Shown: positions 7,992-17,719, counted from the first letter of the stretch. The stretch: DNA of 46,364 bases from Saprospiraceae bacterium (GCA_029263015.1 JAJCYI010000238.1:1-46364), one strand, 5' to 3'. Numbers and translations: made by a program. The notes: generated by a model from the sequence alone, not told the origin.

Positions 7992-9142
7992 TGGTTCAGA
8001 TGGAAGTTTTACCAAACGGAACAACGCCCAGGCACTCCGTAGCTGTGCAATCGCCTGGGAGGATCAATCTCATCGGGGAGCATACCGATTATAACGATGG
8101 CTATGTATTGCCTGCCGCTATTGATAAAAAAACAGTCATGCAGCTGAAGCGGAATGGAACCGCCCACCAAGCGACAGTGGTTGCTTCCAATCTCAATGAG
8201 TCATTTTCATTTGATCTGCAAAATTTCTCTCCATTGCCTGGCGGTTGGCAGAATTACATCATGGGCGTGGTGCATGAGCTGCAAAAACTGAATGCTGACA
8301 TTCATGGTTTCGACGCTGAATTTGAGGGGGACATACCCATTGGCGGTGGCATGAGTTCTTCCGCCGCCCTAGAGTGCAGTCTTGCCTTTGCCCTCAATGA
8401 AATGTTTGATTTGGGTTTCGACAAATGGCAGCTCATCAAGGCATCCCAGATGGCGGAGCATAATTTTGTAGGTATCAAATGCGGCATCATGGATCAGTTT
8501 GCCAGCATGATGGGGAAAAAAGACCAGGTCATGCTGCTGGACTGCCGCTCTCTTGAATACAGTTACTTTCCACTGGAATTGGGTGCCTATCAAATATTGC
8601 TTTTGAACACCAATGTTTCCCATTCTCTTGCATCTTCTGAATACAACACCCGGCGATCCGAATGTGAAGAAGGAGTTGCTTTATTAAAAAAAGAAAACCC
8701 AGTCATTTCCAGTTTAAGGGATGTGTCGTTGGAGCAGCTGGTCAGCCATCGGGACAGGATGCCGAAGCGGATTTTCCGACGTATCCATCATGTCGTTTCT
8801 GAAAACAAGCGGGTTTTGGAAGCAACCAATGCATTGCTGGGCAATAACCCTGACGTTTTAGGCAAATTGGTTTACCAGTCTCACTTCAGTTTGCAAAATG
8901 ACTATGAAGTCAGTTCCCCAGAACTGGATTTTTTGGTGCAGCAAACCATTGACAAGGACTACATCCTTGGTAGCCGGATGATGGGCGGCGGCTTCGGCGG
9001 TTGCACCATCAACATCATTGAAAAAGGCAGGGTTGCTGAATTTGTGGACAAGGTTTCAGTAACCTACCGCAACCAATTTGGCTTTCACCCAACACCTTAT
9101 TCTGTCTCTATTGAAAATGGGACTGGAGAAGTTGAAAGTTGA
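7991..9142 (+). CDS. galK: Galactokinase
   Basis: The 383-residue GHMP kinase phosphorylates galactose at C1 in the Leloir pathway. All three GHMP motifs are present: the galactokinase signature PGRINLIGEHTDYNDGYVLP (residues about 22-41), the ATP loop GGGMSSSAALE (about 118-128) and GSRMMGGGFGG near residue 330. The ATG at 7991 overlaps the symporter stop codon. The longer in-frame start at 7952 lies inside the symporter gene and adds residues without family similarity. No galE, galT or galM is in view, so those genes must be elsewhere. Confidence 0.95.
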   Translation: MVQMEVLPNGTTPRHSVAVQSPGRINLIGEHTDYNDGYVLPAAIDKKTVMQLKRNGTAHQATVVASNLNESFSFDLQNFSPLPGGWQNYIMGVVHELQKLNADIHGFDAEFEGDIPIGGGMSSSAALECSLAFALNEMFDLGFDKWQLIKASQMAEHNFVGIKCGIMDQFASMMGKKDQVMLLDCRSLEYSYFPLELGAYQILLLNTNVSHSLASSEYNTRRSECEEGVALLKKENPVISSLRDVSLEQLVSHRDRMPKRIFRRIHHVVSENKRVLEATNALLGNNPDVLGKLVYQSHFSLQNDYEVSSPELDFLVQQTIDKDYILGSRMMGGGFGGCTINIIEKGRVAEFVDKVSVTYRNQFGFHPTPYSVSIENGTGEVES

Positions 9143-9167
9143 CACCTTTCGAAAAGGTGTCAACTTT
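9135..9167. terminator. Hairpin at galK stop codon
   Basis: Perfect 15-bp arms (AAAGTTGACACCTTT at 9135-9149, complement at 9153-9167) with a 3-nt loop include the galK stop codon (9140-9142). There is no T tract, so it may protect the mRNA 3' end rather than terminate on its own. Confidence 0.55.
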
Positions 9168-9216
9168 GGAGCTTGAACAAAGTTCTGATGTTGCTACTTT
9201 CGCACCCTGTTTCACG

Positions 9217-9279
9217 TAATCGGAAGTTGCACTTCCGAAAAGAGATTAATTTGGCTCGGAAGTACAACTTCCGGTTACG
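9217..9279. repeat. Nested palindromic repeat
   Basis: Arms GTAATCGGAAGTTGcACTTCCGA and TCGGAAGTaCAACTTCCGGTTAC are inverted copies with few differences, separated by about 17 bp. Each arm is itself a palindrome (CGGAAGTTGcACTTCCG type). It lies in the 160 bp between galK and the NdpA-family gene and has no coding capacity. It could fold as one long or two short hairpins. Confidence 0.5.
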
Positions 9280-9304
9280 GTTAAAACAGTAGAAAATAAA
9301 AATC

Positions 9305-10360
9305 ATGATACAAACATCCGAATGTCAATTAAAAAATATTTCTGCCCATTTAATTGGAAATAAATACAATGGAGAAGACTTGGTGCTCTCAAATAGCCCT
9401 CTGGAAATTAGCGACCCCGTTTTAAGTGAAATATTGCAGCATTATTTTTTAACACATTTTACCTCGCCGGAGTATTTTAGTTTTAATATAAAAGATGAAG
9501 AAGGTGTAGATAATCCGATTTATAATTTCGCAAAAGAAATTTTTAATAACAACGAAATTGATTTTCACAAAATTTCCAAAAATATAGCCCATGGATTATA
9601 TGACAACTCGGAACATCCAAATATTAAATCAGGGGAATTATATGTTGTTTTAATTAGGGATATAATTATTGAAGATGAATTGACAGATGCGATCGGTCTG
9701 TTTAAATCGGAAACTAAACAACCTTTTTTAAAAGCATTTTCCGAGGATAATAATATTGTATTAGATTACGACCAAGGTGTGAACACCGACAAGCTCGACA
9801 AGGCTTGTTTGATTGCCAATACCAATGAATCTGGTGGCTTTAAATTATGCGTGATTGATAAAACAAATAAAGGGGAAGAGGCGAAGTTTTGGAAAGATAA
9901 ATTTCTAAAAATAAAACCCTGCGCCGACAATTATCATTTTACAGAAAGCTTTATGAAAGCCACTAAAAAATTCGTTACGTCCAAAGCAATGGATGAATCT
10001 TTTGAAGTGGAAAAAGCGGATAAAATTGATTTCCTAAATTCATCGGTACAATATTTTCGTGACAATGATTCATTTAATGAATCGGATTATACAAACCAAG
10101 TTTTTAAAAACGAAAATATAGCGAATTCATTTCAAGAATTCAGGAAAGAATATCAAGAGCAAAACAGCCTACCCATTATTGATGAATTTGACATATCTGA
10201 ACCGGCGGTAAAAAAACAGTCCCGCATCATGCGGAGTGTTTTAAAATTGGATAAGAATTTCCATGTTTATATTCATGGTGATAAAAAATTAATAGAAAAA
10301 GGGTATGACCAAGAAATGGGAAAGAGTTTTTATAAAATATTTTTTGACGAGGAGGCATAA
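9305..10360 (+). CDS. 37-kDa nucleoid-associated protein (NdpA/YejK family)
   Basis: The 351-residue protein matches the NdpA family (PF04245-type), whose proteobacterial member YejK is a nucleoid-associated protein of unclear role. Recognisable parts are LSEILQHYFLTHFTSPEYFSF, the central segment IGLFKSETKQPFLK, and LDKACLIANTNESGGFKLCVID followed by FWKDKFLKIKPCADNYHFTESFM. Length fits Bacteroidota members. The gene is clearly more AT-rich than galK and the symporter next to it, which suggests separate acquisition. In other genomes such genes occur both as core genes and in mobile or defence regions. Confident as a family call; the function is not known. Confidence 0.8.
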   Translation: MIQTSECQLKNISAHLIGNKYNGEDLVLSNSPLEISDPVLSEILQHYFLTHFTSPEYFSFNIKDEEGVDNPIYNFAKEIFNNNEIDFHKISKNIAHGLYDNSEHPNIKSGELYVVLIRDIIIEDELTDAIGLFKSETKQPFLKAFSEDNNIVLDYDQGVNTDKLDKACLIANTNESGGFKLCVIDKTNKGEEAKFWKDKFLKIKPCADNYHFTESFMKATKKFVTSKAMDESFEVEKADKIDFLNSSVQYFRDNDSFNESDYTNQVFKNENIANSFQEFRKEYQEQNSLPIIDEFDISEPAVKKQSRIMRSVLKLDKNFHVYIHGDKKLIEKGYDQEMGKSFYKIFFDEEA

Positions 10361-10361
10361 A

Positions 10362-10400
10362 AAAAGAAGCGACGCTTTTTAGAAAAGCGTCGCTTCTGGA
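10362..10400. terminator. Bidirectional terminator
   Basis: AGAAGCGACGCTTTT (10365-10379) and its perfect complement (10383-10397) form a 15-bp stem with a 3-nt loop between two convergent genes. The A run on the left and T bases within the stem suit termination in both directions. Confidence 0.75.
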
Positions 10401-10414
10401 TCAATTATAGTTCT

Positions 10415-13400
10415 TTATTTTCCTATCATAATTCTTTTCACCAACACACCATCGTCCACAACAAACCGGACGATATAAATTCCAGCAGCCATATTATTTA
10501 ATTCTAGGCTAATGGATTTGTTGGAAAAATAATCATTGACTTCCGGCAACACCAGTTTGCCGTTCAGGTCGTACAGGCCGACACTCACTTCGGAAACACT
10601 TGGCAGGTTGAATTGCAGGAACAACCTGTCCGTAACTGGGTTGGGATACAGATCGATAAAGCCTTCCAGTTCAGCATTGATTGTGCTGACGATCATATCA
10701 ACAAATATCACCTCTGATTGAAAGGCACAGCCGTTTTCATCTGTGATGGTCAGGACATAATCGCCGGTCGATAAACCGGTCGGATCTTCCTCCGTTGAAA
10801 CGACATTCCCATTGAGGGTCCATTCAAAAGTAAGGTTGCCAGTACCCCCGGAGACGGTCACTTCGATGGCCCCATCCATATTGCTGAGTATTTCATCGGT
10901 GATGCTATCTACGGAGATGGCCAATGCGTCTGGTTCGGTCACTTCCACATTAGCCACAGTGGTACATCCAACTGCATCGGTGATGGTGACGGTGTAATTG
11001 CCAGCACTCAGTCCAGTAGCTGTTTGGGTTGTTTGACTGTTGGCATCGCCCCATTCGTAGGTATATGGAAGCACTCCGCCGAGAGGATCAGCAGTAGCTG
11101 TTCCATCCTCAAAACTGTTGCAAGTAGCTGAGGTGGCGGTGGCGGTTCCGCTGAATCCATTATCTATTGTGATGCTGAATGAACAGGTGTCCGTGTTGCC
11201 ACTGGCATCCATTGCCTCCAACACAAGTACTGTTGTCCCTGACGGAAAAGAAGACCCTGGAGGCAAGCCATTGATAAGTTCGAAGGTCGGATTTGGACAG
11301 TTATCTGTTACCGTTGGAGGGTCATATTCTACCACTTCCATGCAACTGGTACTCTGAACGGTGATATTGTCAGGGCAAGTTATCGCTGGTGAAATGTTGT
11401 CCACCACGGTTACGGTAGCCATGTCAAAATTGCAATTGTTTGACAGATCGGCTACCGCAATCACCACCTCGTTTTCACCTAAATCGGCACAAGTGAATTC
11501 TGAAATATCGAGGAGCATGGTGTCGATGCCACAGTTGTCCGTGCTGCCGTTATCGATCATTGCAGCAGTGATGCTTGCCATGCCGCTTGTGTCAAGTTCA
11601 ATAGTAATGTCCTGCACCACCACCACTGGCATCTCGGTGTCAGGATCGACCCCGACTTCGATGGTTTGGGAAGCGGTGCAACCACTTGCATCAGTGATGG
11701 TTACTTCGTAATTGCCGTTTTGGAGGTTCTCGATAGTAACATTTGTCGAGCCATCGGGCCATTCAAAAGCATAGCCTGGTATGCCGCCATTGCCGGCCAC
11801 TGTGATCGAACCATTGGTATCGCCGGCACAGGTCACATTGATCACGCTGGTTGCGCTGACCGATAATTCATCTGGTTGTGTGATTTCGATTCCATCAACT
11901 TCAGAACAGCCGTTTGCATCTGAAACGGTGACAGCGTAGGTCCCAGCTATCAGATTATTGATATTAGCAGTGGTCGAATCATTTGACCAAACAAAAGAAA
12001 CGGGAGGCATGAAGCCTGTGGCGGTAACCTCTGCACTGCCATTATTGCCACCAAAACATGAAACATTATTCCCGCTCACTTCGGTTGAGGTATTTCCACA
12101 CCCAAATGGATTGACAGTAGCACAACCTTCCGTTGTGCAGCCATTGTCATCGGTCACTGTTACGCAGTATATACCAGGTGGCAGATCAACGATTTGTTGA
12201 GTGGTTGCACCATTATCCCATGAGTATGCGTAAGGCATGATGCCTCCATCAGGTGCTGCGTTGGCGGTACCATCATCGGCACCGACGGCAGTCAGGTCAG
12301 TAGCTGTCACAGCCACCGTAATTGCAACTGGTTCGCCAATGGTCAGCTCCACAGTTGCGGTGCAATTATTGGCATCCGTTGCAGTGACGGAGTAAGTGCC
12401 CGCAGCCAAATCATTGCGGGAAGGATCGATGCTGCCGTCAGGCCACTCAAACGTATAGCTAGGCATACCACCAGAAGCGGCTACTATAGCAGTACCGTTT
12501 GACTCGCCGTTGCAGAGTGCATTGGTTGTTTGAGTAACGGACGCCTCCAAAACCGTTGGTTCGGAAATGGTGACAGTCAATGTTTCAGTACAGTTGTTTT
12601 GGTCAGTAGCGGTAACGATATATTCGCCAGCAGTAAGATTGGAGAGAGTGTCGCCCATGCCACCATTTGACCACAAGAAAGTATAACCTGGTGTGCCGCC
12701 GCTTCCCTCCACGGTTACTTCACCATTATTTTCGCCATTACAGCTTACATCAGTCAGAGAAGTGGTTGATACAACAATGGCAGTGGGTTCAGAAATGGTC
12801 ACGGTGGCCATTTCCTCACATCCGTTTACTTCGCTGGCAGTGACCATGTAGGTGCCTGCCACAAGCCCTGTTATGGTTTGGGTGGTTTCGCCATTTGACC
12901 AATTATAAGTGTATGGAGTACCGCCACCAGAAGGCGTGACCGTTGCTTCCCCATCAGTTCCTCCATTGCAGGTCACATCGGTTTGACTGGTTTGTACAGT
13001 AAAAGAAGAGCAGTCGAAACTATTGACCATGACCGTACCAGTTGCAGTACAACCATTGTCATCGGTGACGGTGACAGAATAGGTGCCTACCGGTAAATTG
13101 GTAATGGTTTGGGTGGTCTCACTATTCGACCATCCATAAGTAAATGGTGCTGTGCCGCCAGTTGGGTTGGCGGTCGCAGTGCCATCATTTGCGCCTGTGC
13201 CTGTTTCATTGGTTGCGGAGGCATTCGCCAGTAGAACATCAGGTTCTGTTATGGTTGCCGTTGCCGTTGCAGTGCAATTGTCCTCATCGGTAATGGTGAC
13301 GATATAAGTACCTACAGCCAAATTCATGATGGCTTGGGTAGTCTCATTGTTCGACCATTCATACATATAAACTCCATTTCCACCAGAGCCGGTAACAGTT

Positions 13401-14992
13401 GTACTTCCTGTGCTATTCCCATTGCAATCCACATTTGTTTGACTGGAGATAGAAGCGGTGAGTGCCGCTATTTGTGTAACGACAGCATCGTCAGATGCAG
13501 TGCAGCCGTTTCCGTCATCAGTCACGGTCAGCGTATAAGTGCCTTCTGCGTCAACAGTTGGCATCGTCGTCGTTTCACCCGAAACAATATTCCCGTCAGA
13601 GGTTGTCCACAGATAAGATATATCAGCACCAGCTGAAGAGCCGGAGCCGTCCAGGATAACAGAAGTGTTATTGCAATTCAAGCTCATGTCAGCACCAGCA
13701 TCAGCGGTGGGTAGGGCGGTGTCCTCCAAAACGTCTACATCGTCTTCTGCTGTGCAACCATTGGATATGTCGGTTACGGTCAACGTGTACGTGCCTTCCG
13801 CATCAACGACTGGGGTCGTCGTGTTGGCGCCACTGACTATGTTGCCATCATTGGTAGTCCATTGGTACAGGATATCGGCTCCCGATGAGGAGCCGGTCCC
13901 GTTGAGTGTAACTGTTGCATTATTGCAGGTGATAGCCATCCTTGGCCCAGCATCAGCAGTTGGAGGGGTTGTGTTTTCCAAAATAACGGCAGAGGCTGTT
14001 CCGGTACATCCGTTGGCATCCGTGGCCGTAACAGTATAGGTGCCAGCTACCACAAAGGACGCCGTTTGGGTCATCATGCCATTTGACCAGGCGTAAGAAT
14101 AACCGGGCGTCCCGCCATTGCCTTCTGCTGTTGCAGAACCGACTACATTTATACAATCAATATGGACGAGGTTAGTAACCGTTGCCGAAACGGATGTAGC
14201 TGGTTCAGTAATGGTAATCATTGCCTCACCGGGCATTCCCGTTGCATTGGTTGCCGTAACAGTATAGGTGTCGGCTGGCAAGTTGGTGATGTTGGGGCCC
14301 ATCATTCCATTCGACCAGGAGTAGGTATATGGACCACCGCCACCGCCTGAAGCAGTAGCAGTAGCTGTTCCGTCGCTGCCCCCGAAGCAACTAACATTTG
14401 TTCCTGTTACATCAACAATGATCTGACCTCCGCCGCCCATGAATGTGCCCGTAGCTGTTGTGGTAACTACTGCATCCCCACCATTATTGCCATTGTTATT
14501 TGCCAATACTGATGCCGAATACATGGTAATGCCCCCTGAACCACTGGCAGGAGATGTCCAATCTACGGTATAGGTAATGTCATCACTTCCTCCAAAAAGA
14601 ACTGCAGGGTTGTGTTCAAAAAAAGTCCTGCCACCTTCTGTTTGGGTCGTGGAACTAGCCCCTGGGTTGGATAGGGTGCCGATATTATTATCATTGTCGT
14701 CCAATACCACCATCTGAAAGCCCCCCTTCATAGGAATACTATTTGTCCGAGTAACTGTCACCGTAATAGGGTATGTGGTACTGGGGTCAATGGTCGCCGG
14801 CAATCCAGCAACCGTGACACTGCCAGTGCCACTGCCCCCCGAATGACATCCCCCTGTGGCAGAAGCACAGGTAGTGAAAGTAGGGGGTGCCCCAGTGCGG
14901 TCATTTGGGGGGTTAGCACTAAAAGACAGGAATAAATATCCTGCAAGAACAGCCCAGAAAAGGGCATAGGCCCGTGTAAGTTTTTTCTTCAT
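10415..14992 (-). CDS. Giant secreted SprB-repeat/HYR protein with T9SS sorting domain
   Basis: This is a 1525-residue secreted protein. A signal peptide (about 1-26) is followed by a choice-of-anchor V (Reelin-like) domain, about 27-185, with the CASATGGCHSG cysteine motif. Then come about 10-12 SprB-type repeats of about 70 residues (pattern DVxCNGxxxGxAxVxxxGGxxPYxYxWSNG...L..GTYxVTxTDxNGC), interrupted by two PKD/Ig-like units (TLNGTGSSSGADILYQW and a near copy). After about 1130 come two HYR-like units (ITCPDNITVQS), two more SprB-like units, and a C-terminal type A T9SS sorting domain (LYPNPVTDRLFLQF...AAGIYIVRFVVDDGVLVKRIMIGK). It is exported by Sec, then by T9SS to the cell surface, probably as an adhesin or gliding-type surface fibre. 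The near-identical repeats suggest expansion by duplication. Confidence 0.92.
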   Translation of the reverse strand: MKKKLTRAYALFWAVLAGYLFLSFSANPPNDRTGAPPTFTTCASATGGCHSGGSGTGSVTVAGLPATIDPSTTYPITVTVTRTNSIPMKGGFQMVVLDDNDNNIGTLSNPGASSTTQTEGGRTFFEHNPAVLFGGSDDITYTVDWTSPASGSGGITMYSASVLANNNGNNGGDAVVTTTATGTFMGGGGQIIVDVTGTNVSCFGGSDGTATATASGGGGGPYTYSWSNGMMGPNITNLPADTYTVTATNATGMPGEAMITITEPATSVSATVTNLVHIDCINVVGSATAEGNGGTPGYSYAWSNGMMTQTASFVVAGTYTVTATDANGCTGTASAVILENTTPPTADAGPRMAITCNNATVTLNGTGSSSGADILYQWTTNDGNIVSGANTTTPVVDAEGTYTLTVTDISNGCTAEDDVDVLEDTALPTADAGADMSLNCNNTSVILDGSGSSAGADISYLWTTSDGNIVSGETTTMPTVDAEGTYTLTVTDDGNGCTASDDAVVTQIAALTASISSQTNVDCNGNSTGSTTVTGSGGNGVYMYEWSNNETTQAIMNLAVGTYIVTITDEDNCTATATATITEPDVLLANASATNETGTGANDGTATANPTGGTAPFTYGWSNSETTQTITNLPVGTYSVTVTDDNGCTATGTVMVNSFDCSSFTVQTSQTDVTCNGGTDGEATVTPSGGGTPYTYNWSNGETTQTITGLVAGTYMVTASEVNGCEEMATVTISEPTAIVVSTTSLTDVSCNGENNGEVTVEGSGGTPGYTFLWSNGGMGDTLSNLTAGEYIVTATDQNNCTETLTVTISEPTVLEASVTQTTNALCNGESNGTAIVAASGGMPSYTFEWPDGSIDPSRNDLAAGTYSVTATDANNCTATVELTIGEPVAITVAVTATDLTAVGADDGTANAAPDGGIMPYAYSWDNGATTQQIVDLPPGIYCVTVTDDNGCTTEGCATVNPFGCGNTSTEVSGNNVSCFGGNNGSAEVTATGFMPPVSFVWSNDSTTANINNLIAGTYAVTVSDANGCSEVDGIEITQPDELSVSATSVINVTCAGDTNGSITVAGNGGIPGYAFEWPDGSTNVTIENLQNGNYEVTITDASGCTASQTIEVGVDPDTEMPVVVVQDITIELDTSGMASITAAMIDNGSTDNCGIDTMLLDISEFTCADLGENEVVIAVADLSNNCNFDMATVTVVDNISPAITCPDNITVQSTSCMEVVEYDPPTVTDNCPNPTFELINGLPPGSSFPSGTTVLVLEAMDASGNTDTCSFSITIDNGFSGTATATSATCNSFEDGTATADPLGGVLPYTYEWGDANSQTTQTATGLSAGNYTVTITDAVGCTTVANVEVTEPDALAISVDSITDEILSNMDGAIEVTVSGGTGNLTFEWTLNGNVVSTEEDPTGLSTGDYVLTITDENGCAFQSEVIFVDMIVSTINAELEGFIDLYPNPVTDRLFLQFNLPSVSEVSVGLYDLNGKLVLPEVNDYFSNKSISLELNNMAAGIYIVRFVVDDGVLVKRIMIGK

Positions 14993-15032
14993 GATGGGTA
15001 TATTTTATTAATGAAATTGATGAAAATAAAAA

Positions 15033-15184
15033 TACTCTACCCGACGGTTTAACATTTGAAAGAATTCGAAGCTCATATTGCGATATAATTATTGAGAACA
15101 GCCATCGAAATCACAATATTTGATCTTAATTTCCATTCAAAATGGTATCAATTACAGTCAAATGTTAAACCGTCGGGTAGAGTA
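15033..15184. mobile_element. MITE-like element with 27-bp inverted repeats
   Basis: Perfect 27-bp inverted repeats (TACTCTACCCGACGGTTTAA continuing to 15059; complement at 15158-15184) enclose 98 bp without a gene. An 18-bp direct repeat (GAAAATAAAAATACTCTA) occurs at 15022-15039 and again at 15185-15202. The left copy overlaps the left arm, so it is either a long target duplication or a duplicated element edge. No transposase is nearby. It lies in the 420-bp gap between the divergent SprB-protein and hexosaminidase genes. Confidence 0.55.
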
Positions 15185-15305
15185 GAAAATAAAAATACTC
15201 TAATCGAGTCGGCAGTAAGTTATCCTTTCTGTGTTAATATTGTACAATTAAATTGGCTAAATGGCTGCGTGCGGATACTTTAGTATAAGAAAAACTGGGG
15301 GTTTC

Positions 15306-15322
15306 ATTTGTCTCAGACAAAT
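15306..15322. promoter_or_regulatory. Palindromic operator candidate upstream of hexosaminidase
   Basis: ATTTGTCtcaGACAAAT is a perfect 7-bp inverted repeat with a 3-bp centre, about 90 bp upstream of the GH20 gene. TACCTTG and a further TTTGTCC follow just downstream (about 15334-15346) and look like a weak -7 region. A regulator binding here is inference. Confidence 0.4.
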
Positions 15323-15413
15323 AGAATTTCACTACCTTGTTTGTCCAAATGTATATGGGTGAGTGGATTTAGGTAACAGTGATAATTGAACACAAATACA
15401 ATAAATTTAATAT

Positions 15414-17714
15414 ATGAAACAAGCACTCTTACTCCTTATTTTGGCTCTATTCTTTTTTTCTTGCCAACAAAGTGATCCAGCCGATGCAATCCCTAACGAA
15501 TACAAAATCATCCCAAGGCCCATTGACCTGACGCCTAAAATGGGCAAATTCATATTCACTGAAAACACAAAGATATTATTGGCTTCCCCCGATGAAGAGT
15601 TGCAGTTGGCTGCTGAATACCTAAAAGCTTTATTTGTTGAAATAAATACCATTGAAGAAGGTACGGCAGGAAAGGATGCCATTGTCTTTGAGTTGGACGC
15701 TTCTATTGAAAACGAAGAAGGTTATGTACTGAACATTGACCCTTATGAAGTTTCGATAAAAGCAAAAACAGCTGCTGGGGCTTTTTATGCTGTGCAGACA
15801 TTTCGACAGTTAGTGCAAGATCAGGAGGAATCTGATCTGGGTCTTATGGGCGTTCCTTGCGTGGAAATCAAAGACGCTCCCCGTTACCAATACCGCGGCA
15901 TCCACCTTGATGTGGGCCGTCACTTTTTTCCAATAGATTTCATCAAAAAATTCATTGACTTATTGGCTGTACATAAGTTCAATCGTTTTCATTGGCATCT
16001 CACGGAAGACCAAGGATGGCGTTTGGAAATAAAAAAGTACCCGAAGTTGCAGGAGGTTGCTGCCTGCCGGGACGAGACCTTGATCGGACACTACAACGAC
16101 CAGCCCCATCAATTTGACGGTAAAAAATATTGCGGTTTTTATACCCAGGACGAGGCCAGGGAAATCGTGAAATATGCAGCTGACCGATTCATTACCGTCA
16201 TACCCGAAATCGAAATGCCTGGACATGGGCAGGCAGCCATTGCCGCTTATCCTGAATTGGGCTGCACGGGCAAGCAAATCGGGACGGCCACTAAATGGGG
16301 TGTTTTCGAAGATGTCTATTGTCCCAACGAAGCGACTTTTGAATTTCTCGAAAATGTATTGCTGGAAGTGATGGACATTTTTCCTTCCAAATATATTCAT
16401 ATTGGTGGAGATGAATGTCCAAAAGCACAATGGGAAAAAAGCAGCTTCTGTCAAGATTTGATTAGAAAAGAGGGGCTGGAAGATGAGCATGGGCTGCAGA
16501 GTTATTTCATCGGACGCATGGAAAAATTCATAAACAGCCATGGCCGGTCAATCATTGGCTGGGATGAAATATTGGAAGGCGGCCTTGCCCCCAATGCCAC
16601 TGTAATGAGTTGGCGAGGAACGGAAGGAGGCATTTCCGCAGCCAAACAAGGGCACGATGTCATCATGACACCGACTACTTATTGTTACCTCGATTATTAC
16701 CAGTCAGATTCGCCCAAAGAGCCATTGGCCATTGGCGGATACCTGCCTTTGGAAAAAGTGTATAATTACGAACCAACTCCAGCAGAATTGACCTCCGAGG
16801 AAGCCAAGCATATCCTTGGAGCACAAGGCAATATTTGGACGGAATACATGAAAACACCAGAGCAGGTTGAATACATGGCATTTCCCCGTGCCTGCGCAAT
16901 TGCGGAAATTACTTGGTCACCAAAGGAAGGAAAGGATTATGACGATTTTGTTGACCGGTTGTCCACACACGTAAAGCGGTTAAAGAACATGGGCGTGAAT
17001 GTAGCGAATAAGATTTATGATATTAAAACAAGCGTCTTGTCAGGTGATGGGAAAGGCGTCCGAGTTGGCCTGTTGCCCAAAATGGCTGGCATCGACATCC
17101 GTTACACCTTCAATGGAACCGTGCCATCGTCAGAAAGCCATAGCTATTCTGATGCTGTTTATATTGAGGAAAGCGGGGTGTTGAGGGCCACATCATTCGA
17201 TGGCGAGCAAGCAGTTGGCAATAGTAGCCAACTCGTTTTTAATCTCCACAAAGCTGCCGGAAAACAAATATCATTGACGAATGAACCTGCCGAAAAATAC
17301 AATGGCAACGGGCCGGGTTCCCTAATCAACGGAGTAGCGGGCAGCAATGGCAGATATGGCGGAGCGGAGTGGCTTGGTTTTGAAGGAAAAGATTTTGGGG
17401 CAGTGATAGACTTGGGGGAAGTAATGCCCATTTCAAAAGTCTCCACCCGTTTTTTCAATGGAAAAGGTCAATGGATTTATCCACCCAAAACCATATCTAT
17501 TGGCACTTCCACCGATGGAGAAACTTTTAGCGAGATGGAAGCTTTAGAAGTGGCCGATAGTGACAAAAAGATCATTGAAGTAGAAGTGGGTTTAAGTGAA
17601 ACCAAAACCCGGTTTATCAAAATTTATGTGAAACGGTTTGGACTCATTCCAAATGGCGCCCAAGGGTCAGGTCATGAGGCGTGGCTGTTTGTGGATGAGG
17701 TAGTTGTTGAATAA
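15414..17714 (+). CDS. Beta-N-acetylhexosaminidase, GH20 lipoprotein
   Basis: The 766-residue exo-glycosidase removes terminal N-acetylglucosamine or N-acetylgalactosamine from chitin oligomers or glycans. A lipoprotein signal (MKQALLLLILALFFFSC, lipobox cysteine C17) anchors it in a membrane, probably the outer one. Domains in order are GH20b (about 30-150), the GH20 TIM barrel (about 155-505) with RGIHLDVGRHFFP, HWHLTEDQGWR and the catalytic pair HIGGDE (D333, E334), a chitobiase-like C-terminal domain (about 530-610), and a discoidin/F5-8C-like carbohydrate-binding domain (about 625-765). All expected catalytic residues are present. It stands alone. Confidence 0.94.
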   Translation: MKQALLLLILALFFFSCQQSDPADAIPNEYKIIPRPIDLTPKMGKFIFTENTKILLASPDEELQLAAEYLKALFVEINTIEEGTAGKDAIVFELDASIENEEGYVLNIDPYEVSIKAKTAAGAFYAVQTFRQLVQDQEESDLGLMGVPCVEIKDAPRYQYRGIHLDVGRHFFPIDFIKKFIDLLAVHKFNRFHWHLTEDQGWRLEIKKYPKLQEVAACRDETLIGHYNDQPHQFDGKKYCGFYTQDEAREIVKYAADRFITVIPEIEMPGHGQAAIAAYPELGCTGKQIGTATKWGVFEDVYCPNEATFEFLENVLLEVMDIFPSKYIHIGGDECPKAQWEKSSFCQDLIRKEGLEDEHGLQSYFIGRMEKFINSHGRSIIGWDEILEGGLAPNATVMSWRGTEGGISAAKQGHDVIMTPTTYCYLDYYQSDSPKEPLAIGGYLPLEKVYNYEPTPAELTSEEAKHILGAQGNIWTEYMKTPEQVEYMAFPRACAIAEITWSPKEGKDYDDFVDRLSTHVKRLKNMGVNVANKIYDIKTSVLSGDGKGVRVGLLPKMAGIDIRYTFNGTVPSSESHSYSDAVYIEESGVLRATSFDGEQAVGNSSQLVFNLHKAAGKQISLTNEPAEKYNGNGPGSLINGVAGSNGRYGGAEWLGFEGKDFGAVIDLGEVMPISKVSTRFFNGKGQWIYPPKTISIGTSTDGETFSEMEALEVADSDKKIIEVEVGLSETKTRFIKIYVKRFGLIPNGAQGSGHEAWLFVDEVVVE

Positions 17715-17719
17715 AAAAT

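Noticed and set aside
13665-14039. Plus-strand frames opposite the SprB-repeat gene
   Set aside because: They translate the complement of valine/threonine-rich repeats and have no family features.
10415-14992. Repetitive DNA considered as a CRISPR array or tandem satellite
   Set aside because: The repeats are coding, about 200 bp long, divergent, and keep frame; there are no uniform repeats with spacers.
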